Position numbers and translations under genes: made by a program. A stretch of DNA of 64,000 nt, taken from positions 62,001 through 126,000 of the forward strand of contig CAIVVM010000020.1 of the NCBI GenBank assembly GCA_903909375.1, written 5' to 3'. Each line of letters opens with the position of its first letter. Position 1 is the stretch's first letter. Below are positions 34,791-44,365 of the stretch, piece by piece. Below the pieces are notes generated by a model. It had not been told where the DNA came from, searched no databases, and saw only the letters and a program-made list of their open reading frames with translations. The stretch is from an uncultured Alphaproteobacteria bacterium (GTDB lineage Bacteria > Pseudomonadota > Alphaproteobacteria > Caulobacterales > Caulobacteraceae).

Positions 34791-35444
34791 CTACCCGAAC
34801 AGGTCGGATTTCGCTGCCGCCACAACCCCTGCGTCAATCTTCCGGCTCAGCAGAAACAGCGCTGTTTCCGCCCGCCAGTTCTCGATCGGCTGGCGCGGGT
34901 CGATGCTGCGGGCCGGCTTGCCGTCGGCCAGCGACATGCAGGCGTCGATCCTGAGACCCAGATCGTCACATAGCGTGGTGAAGTCGCGCAGGGTGCACAG
35001 GTGAATGTTGGGCGTTGACCACCAAGGCTCGGGCAGGGCGCCTGTTTCCGGCATTCGCCCCCGGCTAAGCAGGGCCCAGCGCACGCGCCAGTGGCCGAAG
35101 TTCGGCACCGAAACCACGGCCTGATCTGCAATCCGCAACAACTCCGACAGGACATGCCGGGGCTCGCGCATCTGTTGCAGGGTTTTCGAGAGGATCGCGT
35201 AGTCAAACGCCCGCGTCGGAAAATGATCCAGGTCGCGGTCGCCGTCGCCCTGCACCACCGCCAGCCCGCGCGCCAGGCAGGCGGCGACGCCCTCGGGGCT
35301 GATCTCCAGGCCCTGGCCGTCGACTCCCTTGTCGCGGGTCAGAAGCTCCAGCAGCGCGCCATCTTCACAGCCGACGTCGAGCACCCGTGCGCCGGGCCGC
35401 ACCAGGCTGAGGATCTCGCGAAAATCCTCGCGGACGGCGCTCAC
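34791..35444 (-). CDS. metW: Methionine biosynthesis protein MetW
   Basis: A 217-aa Rossmann-fold protein related to methyltransferases. The SAM loop is [15 protein letters not shown], followed by [25 protein letters not shown] and [38 protein letters not shown], characteristic of MetW. It is needed with MetX for efficient acetylation of homoserine in many proteobacteria. Its ATGA overlap with metX shows that the two form a translationally coupled operon. Confidence 0.94.
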   Translation of the reverse strand: MSAVREDFREILSLVRPGARVLDVGCEDGALLELLTRDKGVDGQGLEISPEGVAACLARGLAVVQGDGDRDLDHFPTRAFDYAILSKTLQQMREPRHVLSELLRIADQAVVSVPNFGHWRVRWALLSRGRMPETGALPEPWWSTPNIHLCTLRDFTTLCDDLGLRIDACMSLADGKPARSIDPRQPIENWRAETALFLLSRKIDAGVVAAAKSDLFG

Positions 35445-36598
35445 GCAAGACCCCTGGCCTGAGCCTGGGCCGCAAGAAAGCCGTGCAGGGTCTGGTGAAG
35501 TTGCGGGTCGTCCAGGAAGAAGGCGTCGTGGCCCTTGTCGGTTTCGATCTCGGCGAAGCTTGCGCGGCAGCCGGCGCCGTTGAGCGCACGCACCACATCT
35601 CGGCTCTCCGACGTCGGATAGAGCCAGTCGGAAGAGAACGACAGCACGCAGAACTTCACATGTCGCGCCCGCTGGAATGCATTGGCCAGAACGCCGCCGT
35701 GCTGTCCGGCCAGATCGAAATAGTCCAGGGCCCGGGTTATGTAGAGGTAGGAATTGGCGTCAAAGCGGTCGACGAAACTGGCGCCCTGATGTCGCAGATA
35801 GCTCTCCACCTGGAAGTCCGCGTCGAATCCCCAGGACAATCCATCGCGCTGCAGTTCGCGGCCGAATTTCCGCTGCAGGGCGGATTCCGAAAGGTAGGTG
35901 ATGTGCGCCGCCATCCGCGCCACCGCCAGACCCTTGTCGGGCCGCAAACCGGCCGCGAGATAGGCGCCGCCGCACCAGTTCGGGTCGGCCATGATCGCCT
36001 GGCGTCCCACTTCATGGAAGGCGATATTCTGGGCCGAGTGCCGGGCGGCGGCAGCAATACAGACGGCGCTGAACAGTTTCTCGGGATAGTCCGCCGCCCA
36101 CTGCAAGACCTGCATGCCGCCCATGGAGCCGCCGACCGCAGCGAACAGGGTTTCGATGCCCATGGCCTCGATGAGCATCGCCTGGGCGCGCACCATGTCG
36201 GCGATCGTGATGACGGGAAACGTCAGGCCGTAGGCGGCGCCGCTACGGGGATCGGTCGATGCGGGGCCGGTGGTGCCCATGCAGCCGCCGACGACGTTGG
36301 TGCAGATTATGAAATGCCGCGCCGGGTCCAGGGGGCGGCCCGGGCCGACATAAAGGTCCCACCAGCCAGGTTTGCCGGTGATGGGGTGGTTCGAGGCCAG
36401 GTGCTGGTCACCGGTCAGGGCGTGGCAGACCAGCACCGCGTTGGTCTTCTGGGCGTTCAGCGCACCATAGGTCTCATAGGCGACCTCAAGGGGAGCCAGG
36501 GTCGCGCCCGAATCAAGCCGCAGGGGCTGGTTCGCGGCGAAACGCCAGGTTCCGCCGCTGCGCTCGATTTCACCTGATATGGGCGCCTGCGCCGTCAT
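35441..36598 (-). CDS. metX: Homoserine O-acetyltransferase
   Basis: A 385-aa alpha/beta-hydrolase-fold enzyme that acylates homoserine in methionine synthesis. Catalytic S158 lies in [11 protein letters not shown], the Asp in SDWLYPT and the His in DKGHDAFFL. Other family blocks are [21 protein letters not shown] and the DYFDL helix. MetX enzymes may use acetyl- or succinyl-CoA; the substrate was not determined here. It precedes metW. I looked for a SAM-II type riboswitch in the 86 bp upstream and saw none. Confidence 0.94.
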   Translation of the reverse strand: MTAQAPISGEIERSGGTWRFAANQPLRLDSGATLAPLEVAYETYGALNAQKTNAVLVCHALTGDQHLASNHPITGKPGWWDLYVGPGRPLDPARHFIICTNVVGGCMGTTGPASTDPRSGAAYGLTFPVITIADMVRAQAMLIEAMGIETLFAAVGGSMGGMQVLQWAADYPEKLFSAVCIAAAARHSAQNIAFHEVGRQAIMADPNWCGGAYLAAGLRPDKGLAVARMAAHITYLSESALQRKFGRELQRDGLSWGFDADFQVESYLRHQGASFVDRFDANSYLYITRALDYFDLAGQHGGVLANAFQRARHVKFCVLSFSSDWLYPTSESRDVVRALNGAGCRASFAEIETDKGHDAFFLDDPQLHQTLHGFLAAQAQARGLA

Positions 36599-36684
36599 GC
36601 CGCCTTGGACCGCCTCGCCCCATCACTGTCAATGGGTTGCAGCCGGCTGCGCGTGGGCTATGAGAGCCTCTTCAGGGAGCGTTC

Positions 36685-37176
36685 ATGGATCGGCTGATCC
36701 TTCTGCGGCACGGCAAGGCCGAACCGGAGTCAGAAACCGGCGACGATTTTGATCGGCGGCTCGCGCCCCATGGGGCGGTCGAGTCGGCGGCCATGGGCCT
36801 GCGTCTGGCTGACATGGGCTTTCGCCCGGATCTGACGATGGTGTCGACCGCCGCGCGTGCGCGCGGCACCTGGGAGGCTGCGGCGGCTGCTTTTCCTGAA
36901 GCCAAGGTCCAATACGAGGACGAACTCTATCACGCCGACATGCAGACGATCCGCCGTGTAGCCCAGCGCGCTGCCGCCGAGGCCGCAACAGTGATGATCG
37001 TCGGCCACAATCCAGGCCTGCAGGAACTGACGATAGCCTTGCTGATGGAGGGCCGCGCGCCTGCGGGGCTGATCGCCAAGGTTCAACGGAATTATCCCAC
37101 GGCCGCAGCCTCGGTGTTCCTGATTGATGGCGCCGGTCGCCCGCACTACGACGGCCTGTTCTTCCCGGAACGCTGA
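36685..37176 (+). CDS. SixA-like histidine phosphatase
   Basis: A 163-aa protein of the histidine phosphatase superfamily: the opening LILLRHGKAEPESETGDDFDRRLAPHGAVESAAMG has the RHG catalytic motif and the D-R.L...G element, and VMIVGHNPGLQELTIALLM has the second His (GHNPG). SixA dephosphorylates phospho-histidine on signalling proteins such as ArcB or the PTS; in alphaproteobacteria the target is unknown. The start has AGGGAG upstream. It is divergent from metX and is followed two bases later by the DUF952 gene. Confidence 0.9.
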   Translation: MDRLILLRHGKAEPESETGDDFDRRLAPHGAVESAAMGLRLADMGFRPDLTMVSTAARARGTWEAAAAAFPEAKVQYEDELYHADMQTIRRVAQRAAAEAATVMIVGHNPGLQELTIALLMEGRAPAGLIAKVQRNYPTAAASVFLIDGAGRPHYDGLFFPER

Positions 37177-37177
37177 G

Positions 37178-37516
37178 ATGCGCGTCTATAAGATACTGCC
37201 CCGCAGCGAATGGACCACGGCGCAGGCGTCGGGACGTTTCGAGGGCTCCGCCATCGACCTTCAGGATGGTTACATCCACCTCTCCACCGCCGCTCAGGCA
37301 GGCGAAACCGCCCGGCGTTACTTCCGGGATCTGACCGGCCTTGTTGTCCTGGAGATCGAGGGCGATGACCTGGGCCCGGCCTTGAAGTGGGAGCCGTCGC
37401 GCGGCGGCGACCTGTTTCCCCATCTCTACGCTGCCCTGTCCGTCGGCGCCGTCCGGGAGGTCCATGACGCCCCGCTCGACGCCGAGGGTACGCCGCAATT
37501 GTCGTTACCGGCATGA
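37178..37516 (+). CDS. DUF952 family protein
   Basis: A 112-aa protein. VYKILPRSEWTTAQASGRFEGSAIDLQDGYIHLSTAAQAGETA is the family core (W..a...g.f.Gs..D..DGyIHlS), and LKWEPSRGGDLFPHLYAAL follows (lkWE.srgg..FPHlY). DUF952 proteins are related to the arginyltransferase-like GGCT folds; function unknown. It is packed between the SixA-like gene (1 bp gap) and pyrD (ATGA overlap), an order often conserved in alphaproteobacteria. Confidence 0.9.
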   Translation: MRVYKILPRSEWTTAQASGRFEGSAIDLQDGYIHLSTAAQAGETARRYFRDLTGLVVLEIEGDDLGPALKWEPSRGGDLFPHLYAALSVGAVREVHDAPLDAEGTPQLSLPA

Positions 37517-38556
37517 TCGACGTCCATCGCCTTGCCACAGGCGCCCTCAGGGGGCTGGATCCGGAAGATGCCCACAACCTGGCGATCCGTGCCCTTAAGC
37601 TGGGGTTGGGTCTCGTGGCGCGAGCCGACGATCCGATCCTGGCCTGTGAGCTGGCGGGTCTGAAGCTACCCAATCCCATCGGTCTCGCACCGGGTTTCGA
37701 CAAGAACGCCGAGGTGTTCGGCCCGATGCTGCGCGCGGGCTTCGGGTTCGCCGAGTGCGGCACCGTCACGCCGCTGCCACAGGTTGGCAATCCCCGACCC
37801 CGCCTGTTCCGCCTGGCCGAGGATCGCGCGGTGATCAACCGGATGGGTTTCAACAACGCAGGTCTGGAGGCTTTCGCCGCCCGTCTGGCGAAACGTGGAT
37901 CCGGCGTGGTCGGCGCCAATCTGGGCGCCAACAAGGACAGCGTAGACCGTCTTGCCGACTACACCAGTGGCTTGAGACGGCTGTGGGGCATGGCGTCCTA
38001 CTTCACGATCAACATCTCCTCGCCGAATACGCCGGGCCTTCGCGCGCTGCAGACCCGCGCGGCGCTGGACGAACTTCTCGGGCGCCTGATGAACACGGCC
38101 CAGTCGCTGCCGTCGGGCGTCGCTGCACCCATGTTCCTGAAGGTTGCGCCGGATCTGGAGGATACCGAGATCGAGGCCATTGCCGAAGTGGTGGCGGGGC
38201 ACGGCATGGCCGGGGTGATCGTCGCCAACACCACCCTGGCCCGACCGGGGCTGAAGTCTGCCCATCGTGACGAGACCGGGGGTCTTTCAGGTGCGCCCCT
38301 GATGGCGCCGTCGACGCAGGTGCTCCGACGGTTCCATAGTTTGACCAACGGCCGGTTCCTGCTGATCGGGGCCGGCGGGATAGGCTCCGGCGCGGACGCC
38401 TACGCCAAGATCCGGGCTGGCGCTCAGGCCGTCCAGCTCTATTCGGCGCTGGCCTACGAGGGTCCGGGCCTTGTCGTCCGCATCAAGCGCGATCTTGCCG
38501 CTCTTTTGCGCGCCGACGGGTTTCGCTCCGTGCAAGAGGCCGTAGGCGCCGAATAG
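37513..38556 (+). CDS. pyrD: Dihydroorotate dehydrogenase (quinone), class 2
   Basis: A 347-aa FMN enzyme that oxidises dihydroorotate to orotate at the inner-membrane face in pyrimidine synthesis. FMN contacts are in PNPIGLAPGFDKNAE, GFAECGTVTPLPQ, NRMGFNNAG, and INISSPNTPGLR (catalytic Ser), with the C-terminal LIGAGGIGSGADAYAKIRAGA and VQLYSALAYEGPGLV phosphate site. Residues 1-40 form the amphipathic membrane-associating helices of the class 2 enzymes. ATGA overlap with the DUF952 gene indicates coupling. Confidence 0.95.
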   Translation: MIDVHRLATGALRGLDPEDAHNLAIRALKLGLGLVARADDPILACELAGLKLPNPIGLAPGFDKNAEVFGPMLRAGFGFAECGTVTPLPQVGNPRPRLFRLAEDRAVINRMGFNNAGLEAFAARLAKRGSGVVGANLGANKDSVDRLADYTSGLRRLWGMASYFTINISSPNTPGLRALQTRAALDELLGRLMNTAQSLPSGVAAPMFLKVAPDLEDTEIEAIAEVVAGHGMAGVIVANTTLARPGLKSAHRDETGGLSGAPLMAPSTQVLRRFHSLTNGRFLLIGAGGIGSGADAYAKIRAGAQAVQLYSALAYEGPGLVVRIKRDLAALLRADGFRSVQEAVGAE

Positions 38557-38617
38557 TCATCTCCCATCGGTGCGCCACGTTGCCGCGCCGGTCAGGCTGC
38601 AGTAACGCGTAGGGACG

Positions 38618-40099
38618 ATGGCCGACGCGTCCCCGCCGACCAAGCCGCCTGAGAGACCCTGGCGCCGCCGCCTGTTCTGGCCCGGGGGCCTTTCGGCACG
38701 CCTGCTGGTCCTGACGGTCGTCATCGCCACTCTGGGCGGCGCGTTGGCGATCCTGCCGGCCATGGCAGCCTATGAGAAACAGTGGTTGCTCGACCGCGTG
38801 CGCGCCGCAGAGCTGGCTTCCCTCGCCGCAGAAGTCGCCCCGGACCGGGTGGTCTCCGAACAGCTCAAGACCCAGTTGCTGGAGGGCGCGGGGGTCGAGA
38901 TCGTGGCGGTTTCCAGTGATGGCGTCCGCAGACTGGTGTTCGCCAGTTCGCGACCAGCCAGGGCGCCCTACCTTGTGGACTTGCGGTCCCGGGCGGCGGG
39001 ACTGGGTCTGTTTGCGCCGTTCCAGACCCTGTTCGGTCCCGGTGATCGCATGCGCGTGGTCGCCGAACCCCGATTCCGTGAGGCCGATTTCATCGAGTTC
39101 GTCGCTACTGACACTGAACTCAAGAAAGCCTTGGCGAGCTATCTCTGGCGGCTGGTGGCGATCGTGGCGGGAGTCTCGGCGCTGGCCGGCCTGATCGTGT
39201 TTCTGGCGCTCAACCTGTTTCTGGTGCGCCCGATGCAGCGGATCACCCACGCCATGGAGCGTTTCCGCGCCGATCCAGACGATCCCGACGCCCGGGTCCA
39301 GCTTTCCGGTCGTCGCGACGAGATCGGCCGCGCCGAGGCGGAACTGGATCGCATGCAGGCGGACCTGAGGGTGGCGCTAAGCTCGCGGGCGCGACTGGCG
39401 GCGCTGGGCGAGGCCGTGGCCAAGATCAATCACGACCTCAAGAACATGCTGACCGGCGCGCAGCTAGCTTCGGAACGACTGGCGGCGCTCAAGGACCCGA
39501 AGGTGAGCCAGGCCTTGCCGAGGCTCGAGCGGGCGCTGGATCGCGCGGTAAAGCTGGCCTCGGGCGTACTGGCCTATGGCAAAACCCAGGAAGCCGCGCC
39601 CGAGACCCAGACACTCGGCCTGGCCGGTGCGCTGGCCGAAGCGGCCGCCGAGGCGCGGCTGGCTGATTCGGGTATCAGGTTCGCCTCCAAGGTGACCGCC
39701 ACTGATCAGGTGATTGCTGACCCCGACCAACTCCACCGCATTCTGGTCAACCTGCTGCGCAATGCCCGTCAAGCCATCGAGCACCAGCCGGACCGCAAGC
39801 TCGCAGGCCGGATCGAGGTGTCCCTTGAGGCGGTAGGCGGAGCCAGCCTGATCCGGATCTCTGACAACGGCCCTGGCGTGCCGGAGCGGATCCGCGAGCG
39901 CCTGTTCCAGCCCTTCGCCGGTTCAGGACGGCCGGACTCTACCGGTCTCGGCCTCGCCATCGCCCGTGAACTGGCTCAGGCCCACGGCGGCGATCTGACC
40001 CTGTCGGTCACCGGCGACGAAGGCACGGTCTTCGAGCTCCGCCTGCCGGGCACGCCTGGTCCACGGGCGCGGACCCGAAAGAACGTCAGCGCGAGCTGA
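38618..40099 (+). CDS. Sensor histidine kinase (orphan, HAMP-containing)
   Basis: A 493-aa membrane kinase. TM1 is about 26-48 and TM2 about 175-200, with a ~125-residue periplasmic sensor domain (about 50-172). A HAMP segment follows (VRPMQRITHAMERFRADPDDP). The phosphorylated His is H272 in AKINHDLKNMLTGAQ (HDLKN box), and the ATPase domain has NLLRNARQAIE (N box), ISDNGPGVPERIRERLFQPF (G1/F) and TGLGLAIARELAQAHGG (G2). The HisKA-type H-box is clear, but no response regulator is adjacent, so the partner is unknown. It starts 61 bp after pyrD. Confidence 0.92.
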   Translation: MADASPPTKPPERPWRRRLFWPGGLSARLLVLTVVIATLGGALAILPAMAAYEKQWLLDRVRAAELASLAAEVAPDRVVSEQLKTQLLEGAGVEIVAVSSDGVRRLVFASSRPARAPYLVDLRSRAAGLGLFAPFQTLFGPGDRMRVVAEPRFREADFIEFVATDTELKKALASYLWRLVAIVAGVSALAGLIVFLALNLFLVRPMQRITHAMERFRADPDDPDARVQLSGRRDEIGRAEAELDRMQADLRVALSSRARLAALGEAVAKINHDLKNMLTGAQLASERLAALKDPKVSQALPRLERALDRAVKLASGVLAYGKTQEAAPETQTLGLAGALAEAAAEARLADSGIRFASKVTATDQVIADPDQLHRILVNLLRNARQAIEHQPDRKLAGRIEVSLEAVGGASLIRISDNGPGVPERIRERLFQPFAGSGRPDSTGLGLAIARELAQAHGGDLTLSVTGDEGTVFELRLPGTPGPRARTRKNVSAS

Positions 40100-40126
40100 G
40101 GCTCGCAGTCCGACAGGTTTGAAGCG

Positions 40127-41833
40127 TCAGGGCGCCTTGGCCACGCCCTCGCGGCGGGGGTCGGCCGCGCCGCGAAGGCCCTGCGGCGTGACCTCGATGC
40201 CGTGCAGGCCCGAGCCCTCGGCGCCGAAGCCGCTCGACATCTTCACCCCGCGCGCCTCCAGGCCTGCTGTCAGTTCCGGTGAGAACTTGGTGGTCTCGGC
40301 GGCGTAGAAGGTTCCACCGGAGATCAGGTTCGGCAGGGCGATGGCGTCCTGCATGGTCATCTTCCAGTCCAGCACGCCCACCAGAGCCTTCAGATTGTAG
40401 GCCAGGATCGACGGTCCGCCGGGCGAACCCACCGCGGCGACAAACCGGTAGTTCCGGTCGAGCACGATGGCCGGCGCCATGGATGAGCGTGGTCGCTTGC
40501 CTGGTCCCACCGCATTGGCCGCGGGGGCGCCATCGCGCTCACGGGGCGTGAACGAGAAATCAGTGAGCTGGTTGTTCAGGAAAAAGCCCCCGACCATCCG
40601 GCCCGAGCCGAATATGCTTTCCACTGTGGTGGTCATCGAAACCACGTTGCCCCATCTGTCGACGATGGAGAAATGGGTGGTGCCGCCTGGCTCCTGGGTG
40701 CGGTCCGGGGCCCGGGGCCCGGCGCCCTTCGGATTGCCGGGGGCGGGCGGGGCGGGGTCGGCGTTGGGGCCGATCAGCTTCGCGCGCGCCGCCACATAGG
40801 CTGGGTCGAGCAGGCCCTTGACGGGTACGTCGATGAAGTCCGGGTCACCGATGTAGCGATCACGGTCGGCGTACATGAGGCGGCTGGCCTGGCTGAACAG
40901 GTACCAGCCCTCCACGTCGTTCGGATGATTGCCGATGGCGGTGTTCTCGAGAATGCCCAGACCCAGCAGGACCGCAGGGCCGCCGGAAGGCGCGCCGGGC
41001 ACGCAAACAATGTAGGCGCGGTAGGGTCGGCAGAGTCCGGCCTCGGCCTTGGGGCGATAGGCCTTCAGGTCCGCCAGCGTGAGAGACCCCGGCATGTCGC
41101 CCTCTCGCACCTTGGCTACGATGGCCTCGGCGATCGGACCTTCCAGCAGCGCCTTCGGCCCCTCGGCGGCGATCTTTCGCACCGTGACGGCATAGGCAGG
41201 ATTTTTGACGATGTCGCCCGGCTGAATTTTGGTCCCGTCCGCCTTGGTGAAATAGGCGACGGCGTCCCTGGTCGCGGCCTGGCCCGCGCGGCTGGAGGCG
41301 GCGGCGGCCATCCGACCCGGCGCCGGGAACCCACGGTCGGCCAGTTGTTCGGCCTCGCCGAACAGGTCCTTCCAGGCCAGCTTCCCGTGTTGGGACTGGG
41401 CCAGCGACAGCATCGCTACCGCGCCGGGTACGCCGGTTGAGCGCCCGCTCAGGATCGCCGCGCCCTTGTTGAGCGGCTTGCCATCGGCGCCGTAAAACAG
41501 CTCCGGCGTCGCCGCCATCGGCGCTGTCTCGCGACCATTGTAGGCAGTCACCTTTTTTGTCTTCGCGTCGTAGTAGGTGAGGAACGCGCCGCCGCCCAGG
41601 CCTGAGCTTTGCGGCTCCACCAGACCCAGTGTCGCCTGCACCGCGACCGCGGCGTCCACGGCGGTTCCGCCGGCGCGCAGAACTTTCAGGCCCGCCTCCA
41701 CCGCCATCGGATTGGCGGCGGCCACCATACCCGTCGACGCCGCCGCCGGCTGCGACACGGCGGCCTGCGGGGTGGCGCAGGCGCTCAGCATCAGGGCAAG
41801 GGCCAGGGGGGTGCAGACGGAAGACAGTTTCAC
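40127..41833 (-). CDS. ggt: Gamma-glutamyltransferase, predicted lipoprotein
   Basis: A 568-aa protein starting at GTG 41833 (GGAG upstream). Its signal MKLSSVCTPLALALMLSACA ends in a lipobox (LSAC), so it should be a lipoprotein of the cell envelope. The mature enzyme is an Ntn-hydrolase proenzyme; the self-cleaved nucleophile is T385 in GGTTHFSIVD, and the large subunit has GLVEPQSSGLGGGAFLTYYD. It hydrolyses or transfers gamma-glutamyl groups, e.g. from glutathione. Ggt in gammaproteobacteria is a soluble periplasmic protein; the lipid anchor is a notable variant. It is divergent from the aminopeptidase gene. Confidence 0.92.
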   Translation of the reverse strand: MKLSSVCTPLALALMLSACATPQAAVSQPAAASTGMVAAANPMAVEAGLKVLRAGGTAVDAAVAVQATLGLVEPQSSGLGGGAFLTYYDAKTKKVTAYNGRETAPMAATPELFYGADGKPLNKGAAILSGRSTGVPGAVAMLSLAQSQHGKLAWKDLFGEAEQLADRGFPAPGRMAAAASSRAGQAATRDAVAYFTKADGTKIQPGDIVKNPAYAVTVRKIAAEGPKALLEGPIAEAIVAKVREGDMPGSLTLADLKAYRPKAEAGLCRPYRAYIVCVPGAPSGGPAVLLGLGILENTAIGNHPNDVEGWYLFSQASRLMYADRDRYIGDPDFIDVPVKGLLDPAYVAARAKLIGPNADPAPPAPGNPKGAGPRAPDRTQEPGGTTHFSIVDRWGNVVSMTTTVESIFGSGRMVGGFFLNNQLTDFSFTPRERDGAPAANAVGPGKRPRSSMAPAIVLDRNYRFVAAVGSPGGPSILAYNLKALVGVLDWKMTMQDAIALPNLISGGTFYAAETTKFSPELTAGLEARGVKMSSGFGAEGSGLHGIEVTPQGLRGAADPRREGVAKAP

Positions 41834-41922
41834 GGGACGGTTCGCTCCAGATTGACAGTCGGCGGGACCATAGACCGGCGGCGGCGTGGACAACAAACGC
41901 CGGGTCGTGCGAGGTCCCTCCT

Positions 41923-42957
41923 ATGGATGCAAATCGCCCCGGTCCAGGCCCGCGCAATCTGATCACCGATGTTCCTGGCCTACGGGTCGGGCAGGCGCAA
42001 GATGCGGGCGTTCGCACGGGCGTCACAGTGATTCTGCCTGATGAACGCGCAGTCGCGGCCTGCGACGTGCGCGGCGGTGCGCCCGGCACGCGCGAAACCG
42101 ACGCGCTTCAGCCCGAGAACCTCGTCGAGGCAGTGGACGCCATCGTGCTCTCCGGCGGCTCTGTCTATGGCCTCGCCGCGGCGGACGGCGTCGTGACCTG
42201 GCTTGGCGCGCGGGGGCGCGGCTTCGGCCTGGTGGCGGGCATCCCCAAGTCCCCGGTAGTTCCGGGGGCGATCCTGTTTGACGTGGCCAATGGCGGCAAC
42301 AAGGGTTGGGACGAACAGCCGCCTTATCGCGAACTGGGCCGGGTCGCTGTGGCTGCGGCCGGTCTCGACTTTGCGCTGGGTACTGCCGGCGCCGGTTACG
42401 GGGCCATGGCCGGCGGCTTGAAGGGCGGCACGGGCTCGGCGTCGGTGATCACCACCGACGGCTTTACGGTCGGCGCGGTGGTGGCGGTCAATAGCTGGGG
42501 TTCTGTGATCGCGCCTGGCGGTCGCACCTTCTGGGCCGCGCCGTTCGAGCTGGGCGGCGAGTTCGGCGGTCTTGGCTCCGCCGGTCTGGCGGCAGGCCCG
42601 GACGCATGGGGTTCCGCCAAACGGCCCGTCGAGACCCGCAATACGACCATCGCCTGTGTGGCCACCGACGCCATCCTGACCCCGGCCCAGGCCAAGCGGT
42701 TCGCCGTCATGGCTCAGGACGGCCTTGCCCGCGCTATTCGGCCTATCCACGCGCCTTTCGACGGTGACGTCGTCTTTGCGCTCGGCACGGGGCTGCGGCC
42801 GCTGGGCGAACAGCCCGATTACATGATCGCCCGTCTTGGCGCGCTGGCCGCCGACACCCTGGCCCGCGCTGTCGCCCGCGGGGTGTTTGAGGCGACCCCT
42901 TGGCCGGGAACGGGAGTTCCTTGCTGGCGGGACCTTCCGGTCGAAGGTTCCCGCTGA
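41923..42957 (+). CDS. P1-family aminopeptidase (DmpA/beta-aminopeptidase-like)
   Basis: A 344-aa Ntn-like autoprocessing peptidase of family P1/S58. It begins NLITDVPGLRVGQAQDAGVRTGVTVI, has LSGGSVYGLAAADGV, and the cleavage junction with nucleophile S191 after N190 in VVAVNSWGSVI. DmpA and BapA release N-terminal D-amino or beta-amino acids. ATG 41923 is preceded by GAGG; longer starts give an Arg/Pro-rich extension and are rejected. There is no signal peptide, so it should be cytoplasmic. It is divergent from ggt. Confidence 0.9.
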   Translation: MDANRPGPGPRNLITDVPGLRVGQAQDAGVRTGVTVILPDERAVAACDVRGGAPGTRETDALQPENLVEAVDAIVLSGGSVYGLAAADGVVTWLGARGRGFGLVAGIPKSPVVPGAILFDVANGGNKGWDEQPPYRELGRVAVAAAGLDFALGTAGAGYGAMAGGLKGGTGSASVITTDGFTVGAVVAVNSWGSVIAPGGRTFWAAPFELGGEFGGLGSAGLAAGPDAWGSAKRPVETRNTTIACVATDAILTPAQAKRFAVMAQDGLARAIRPIHAPFDGDVVFALGTGLRPLGEQPDYMIARLGALAADTLARAVARGVFEATPWPGTGVPCWRDLPVEGSR

Positions 42958-42994
42958 TAACGTCGAACAGGGTTCTGTTCAGGAGATCACGTCC

Positions 42995-44284
42995 ATGGGT
43001 CTGGCTCGCACACTCACCCTGCTTTCCGGCGTCGCCGCGACGGTTACGGTTTCGGGCGCCACGGCGCAGACCGGCCAGGTCGTCCAGAAAGTCACCGGCC
43101 CTGTCGCAGTCTACTGGATGAGCGCCCAGACCCAGACCGGCTTCGGCCTGCCCACCGGCGGCGGCAATCCCGATCCCATGGCGATGATGCGCCAGATGAT
43201 GGGCGGCGGCGGGGCCGGGGCCAACAAGTCGCTCACCCTGCAACTGGGCTCCAGCCAGACCACTGCGGCGCCATCGGCCGAGCACCTGCCTCCGCAAAGC
43301 CTGGCGGTAGGCGCCAGCCTGCCCTTGATAACGCCGAAGCTCGCCCCGCCGGAGCCGCGAGAGCCTGGCCAGATCCCGCGCGATTTCCAGAAACCCCGGG
43401 GGCGCCTGCTGATCTTCTGGGGTTGTGGTGAGAAGGCCAGGCCCGGCCAGCCCATCGTCATCGATTTCGCCAAGCTCGCGGCGGGTCAGATCCCGGCGGG
43501 TCTGTCCGGCCTGAACGGAATTGATTTCCGCAACATGTCGCCGCCCTCGGTCTCGAAGAATCGCACCTATGGCGACTGGCCCAATGAAAAGACCCGCAAC
43601 GCCGGCATCCCCTCCCAGGGTTCGCTGCTGGGCGAGCATACGATCCGCGGCAACTACAGCCCGCAGATGAACTTCACGCTCGAGGAGGACCAGGATTTCC
43701 TCGGCCCGCTCAATCTGACCACCAACGCCAAGGCGGCTGGCGGATGGGCCAATATCGGCTGGAACCTGGTGGGTAACGCCCAGGCCTATTTCGCGACCGC
43801 TGTCGGCGGCGGTGACGGCGAGACCATGGTGCTCTGGAGTTCGTCGGAGTCCCAGACAGTTGCCTTCGTGATGCCAGACTACCTTGCGCCGTCCGAGATC
43901 AACCGGCTGGTGGCCGCCAAGGCCCTGATGGGCCCCGCAACCCGGTCTTGCGCCATTCCCAAGGAAGTGGTCGATGCCGCGCCCCAGGCCATGTTGCAAC
44001 TTGCCGCCTTTGGCGGCGAGGCCAATTTCGTCTACCCGCCCAGGCCGGCCAACCCAAAGATCGCCTGGAACCAGGAGTGGGCCGTCAAGGTGCGCTACCG
44101 GTCCGCCACCGGCGGCCTGCTTGGCATGGACATGAACGAGATGATGGGCGGTCGCGCCGGTCGCAGCAGCGCCAACCCGCCTGCCCAGCAACCCGGCCAG
44201 CCTCAGAAGCCAGCCAAGGCCCCCAGCGCCGCTGACATCCTCCGCAAGGGCATTCTGGGCGGCGGCTTGCCGTTCCCGCGCTAA
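42995..44284 (+). CDS. Secreted protein of unknown function, Met-rich segments and C-terminal PQ tail
   Basis: A 429-aa protein with a signal peptide (MGLARTLTLLSGVAATVTVS, cleaved near ATAQ). After a segment with MAMMRQMMGGGGAG (five Met in eight residues), the central part reads RLLIFWGCGEKARPGQPIVIDFAKLAAG, DFRNMSPPSVSKNRTYGDWPNE and SLLGEHTIRGNYSPQMNFTLEEDQDFLGP; a second MNEMMGG lies near the end. I do not recognise the family; the structured part looks beta-rich. AGGAG nine bases upstream supports the start. Met-rich segments can bind Cu(I), but this is a guess. It follows the peptidase by 37 bp on the same strand. Confidence 0.72.
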   Translation: MGLARTLTLLSGVAATVTVSGATAQTGQVVQKVTGPVAVYWMSAQTQTGFGLPTGGGNPDPMAMMRQMMGGGGAGANKSLTLQLGSSQTTAAPSAEHLPPQSLAVGASLPLITPKLAPPEPREPGQIPRDFQKPRGRLLIFWGCGEKARPGQPIVIDFAKLAAGQIPAGLSGLNGIDFRNMSPPSVSKNRTYGDWPNEKTRNAGIPSQGSLLGEHTIRGNYSPQMNFTLEEDQDFLGPLNLTTNAKAAGGWANIGWNLVGNAQAYFATAVGGGDGETMVLWSSSESQTVAFVMPDYLAPSEINRLVAAKALMGPATRSCAIPKEVVDAAPQAMLQLAAFGGEANFVYPPRPANPKIAWNQEWAVKVRYRSATGGLLGMDMNEMMGGRAGRSSANPPAQQPGQPQKPAKAPSAADILRKGILGGGLPFPR

Positions 44285-44304
44285 GCCTTGAAATTTCAGG
44301 GCGT

Positions 44305-44326
44305 CGGGGCCTTGCGCTCCGCCCCG
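44305..44326 (+). terminator. GC hairpin after the secreted-protein gene
   Basis: CGGGGC (44305-44310) pairs with GCCCCG (44321-44326) around a ten-base loop, 20 bases after the stop codon at 44284 and before the tRNA. No T-run follows, so strength is uncertain. The rest of 44327-44365 holds the tRNA upstream region; no sharp promoter was found. Confidence 0.35.
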
Positions 44327-44365
44327 CCCACGACTAGGTTCCGCGCCCTTGCCGTAAGGCACTGC

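Noticed and set aside
36599-36684. SAM-II riboswitch upstream of metX
   Set aside because: Alphaproteobacterial metX genes often have one, but the 86-bp interval shows none of the conserved pseudoknot core.
42743-44362. 539-aa open frame opposite the secreted-protein gene
   Set aside because: Composition is that of a shadow and it crosses two plus-strand genes with good ribosome sites.
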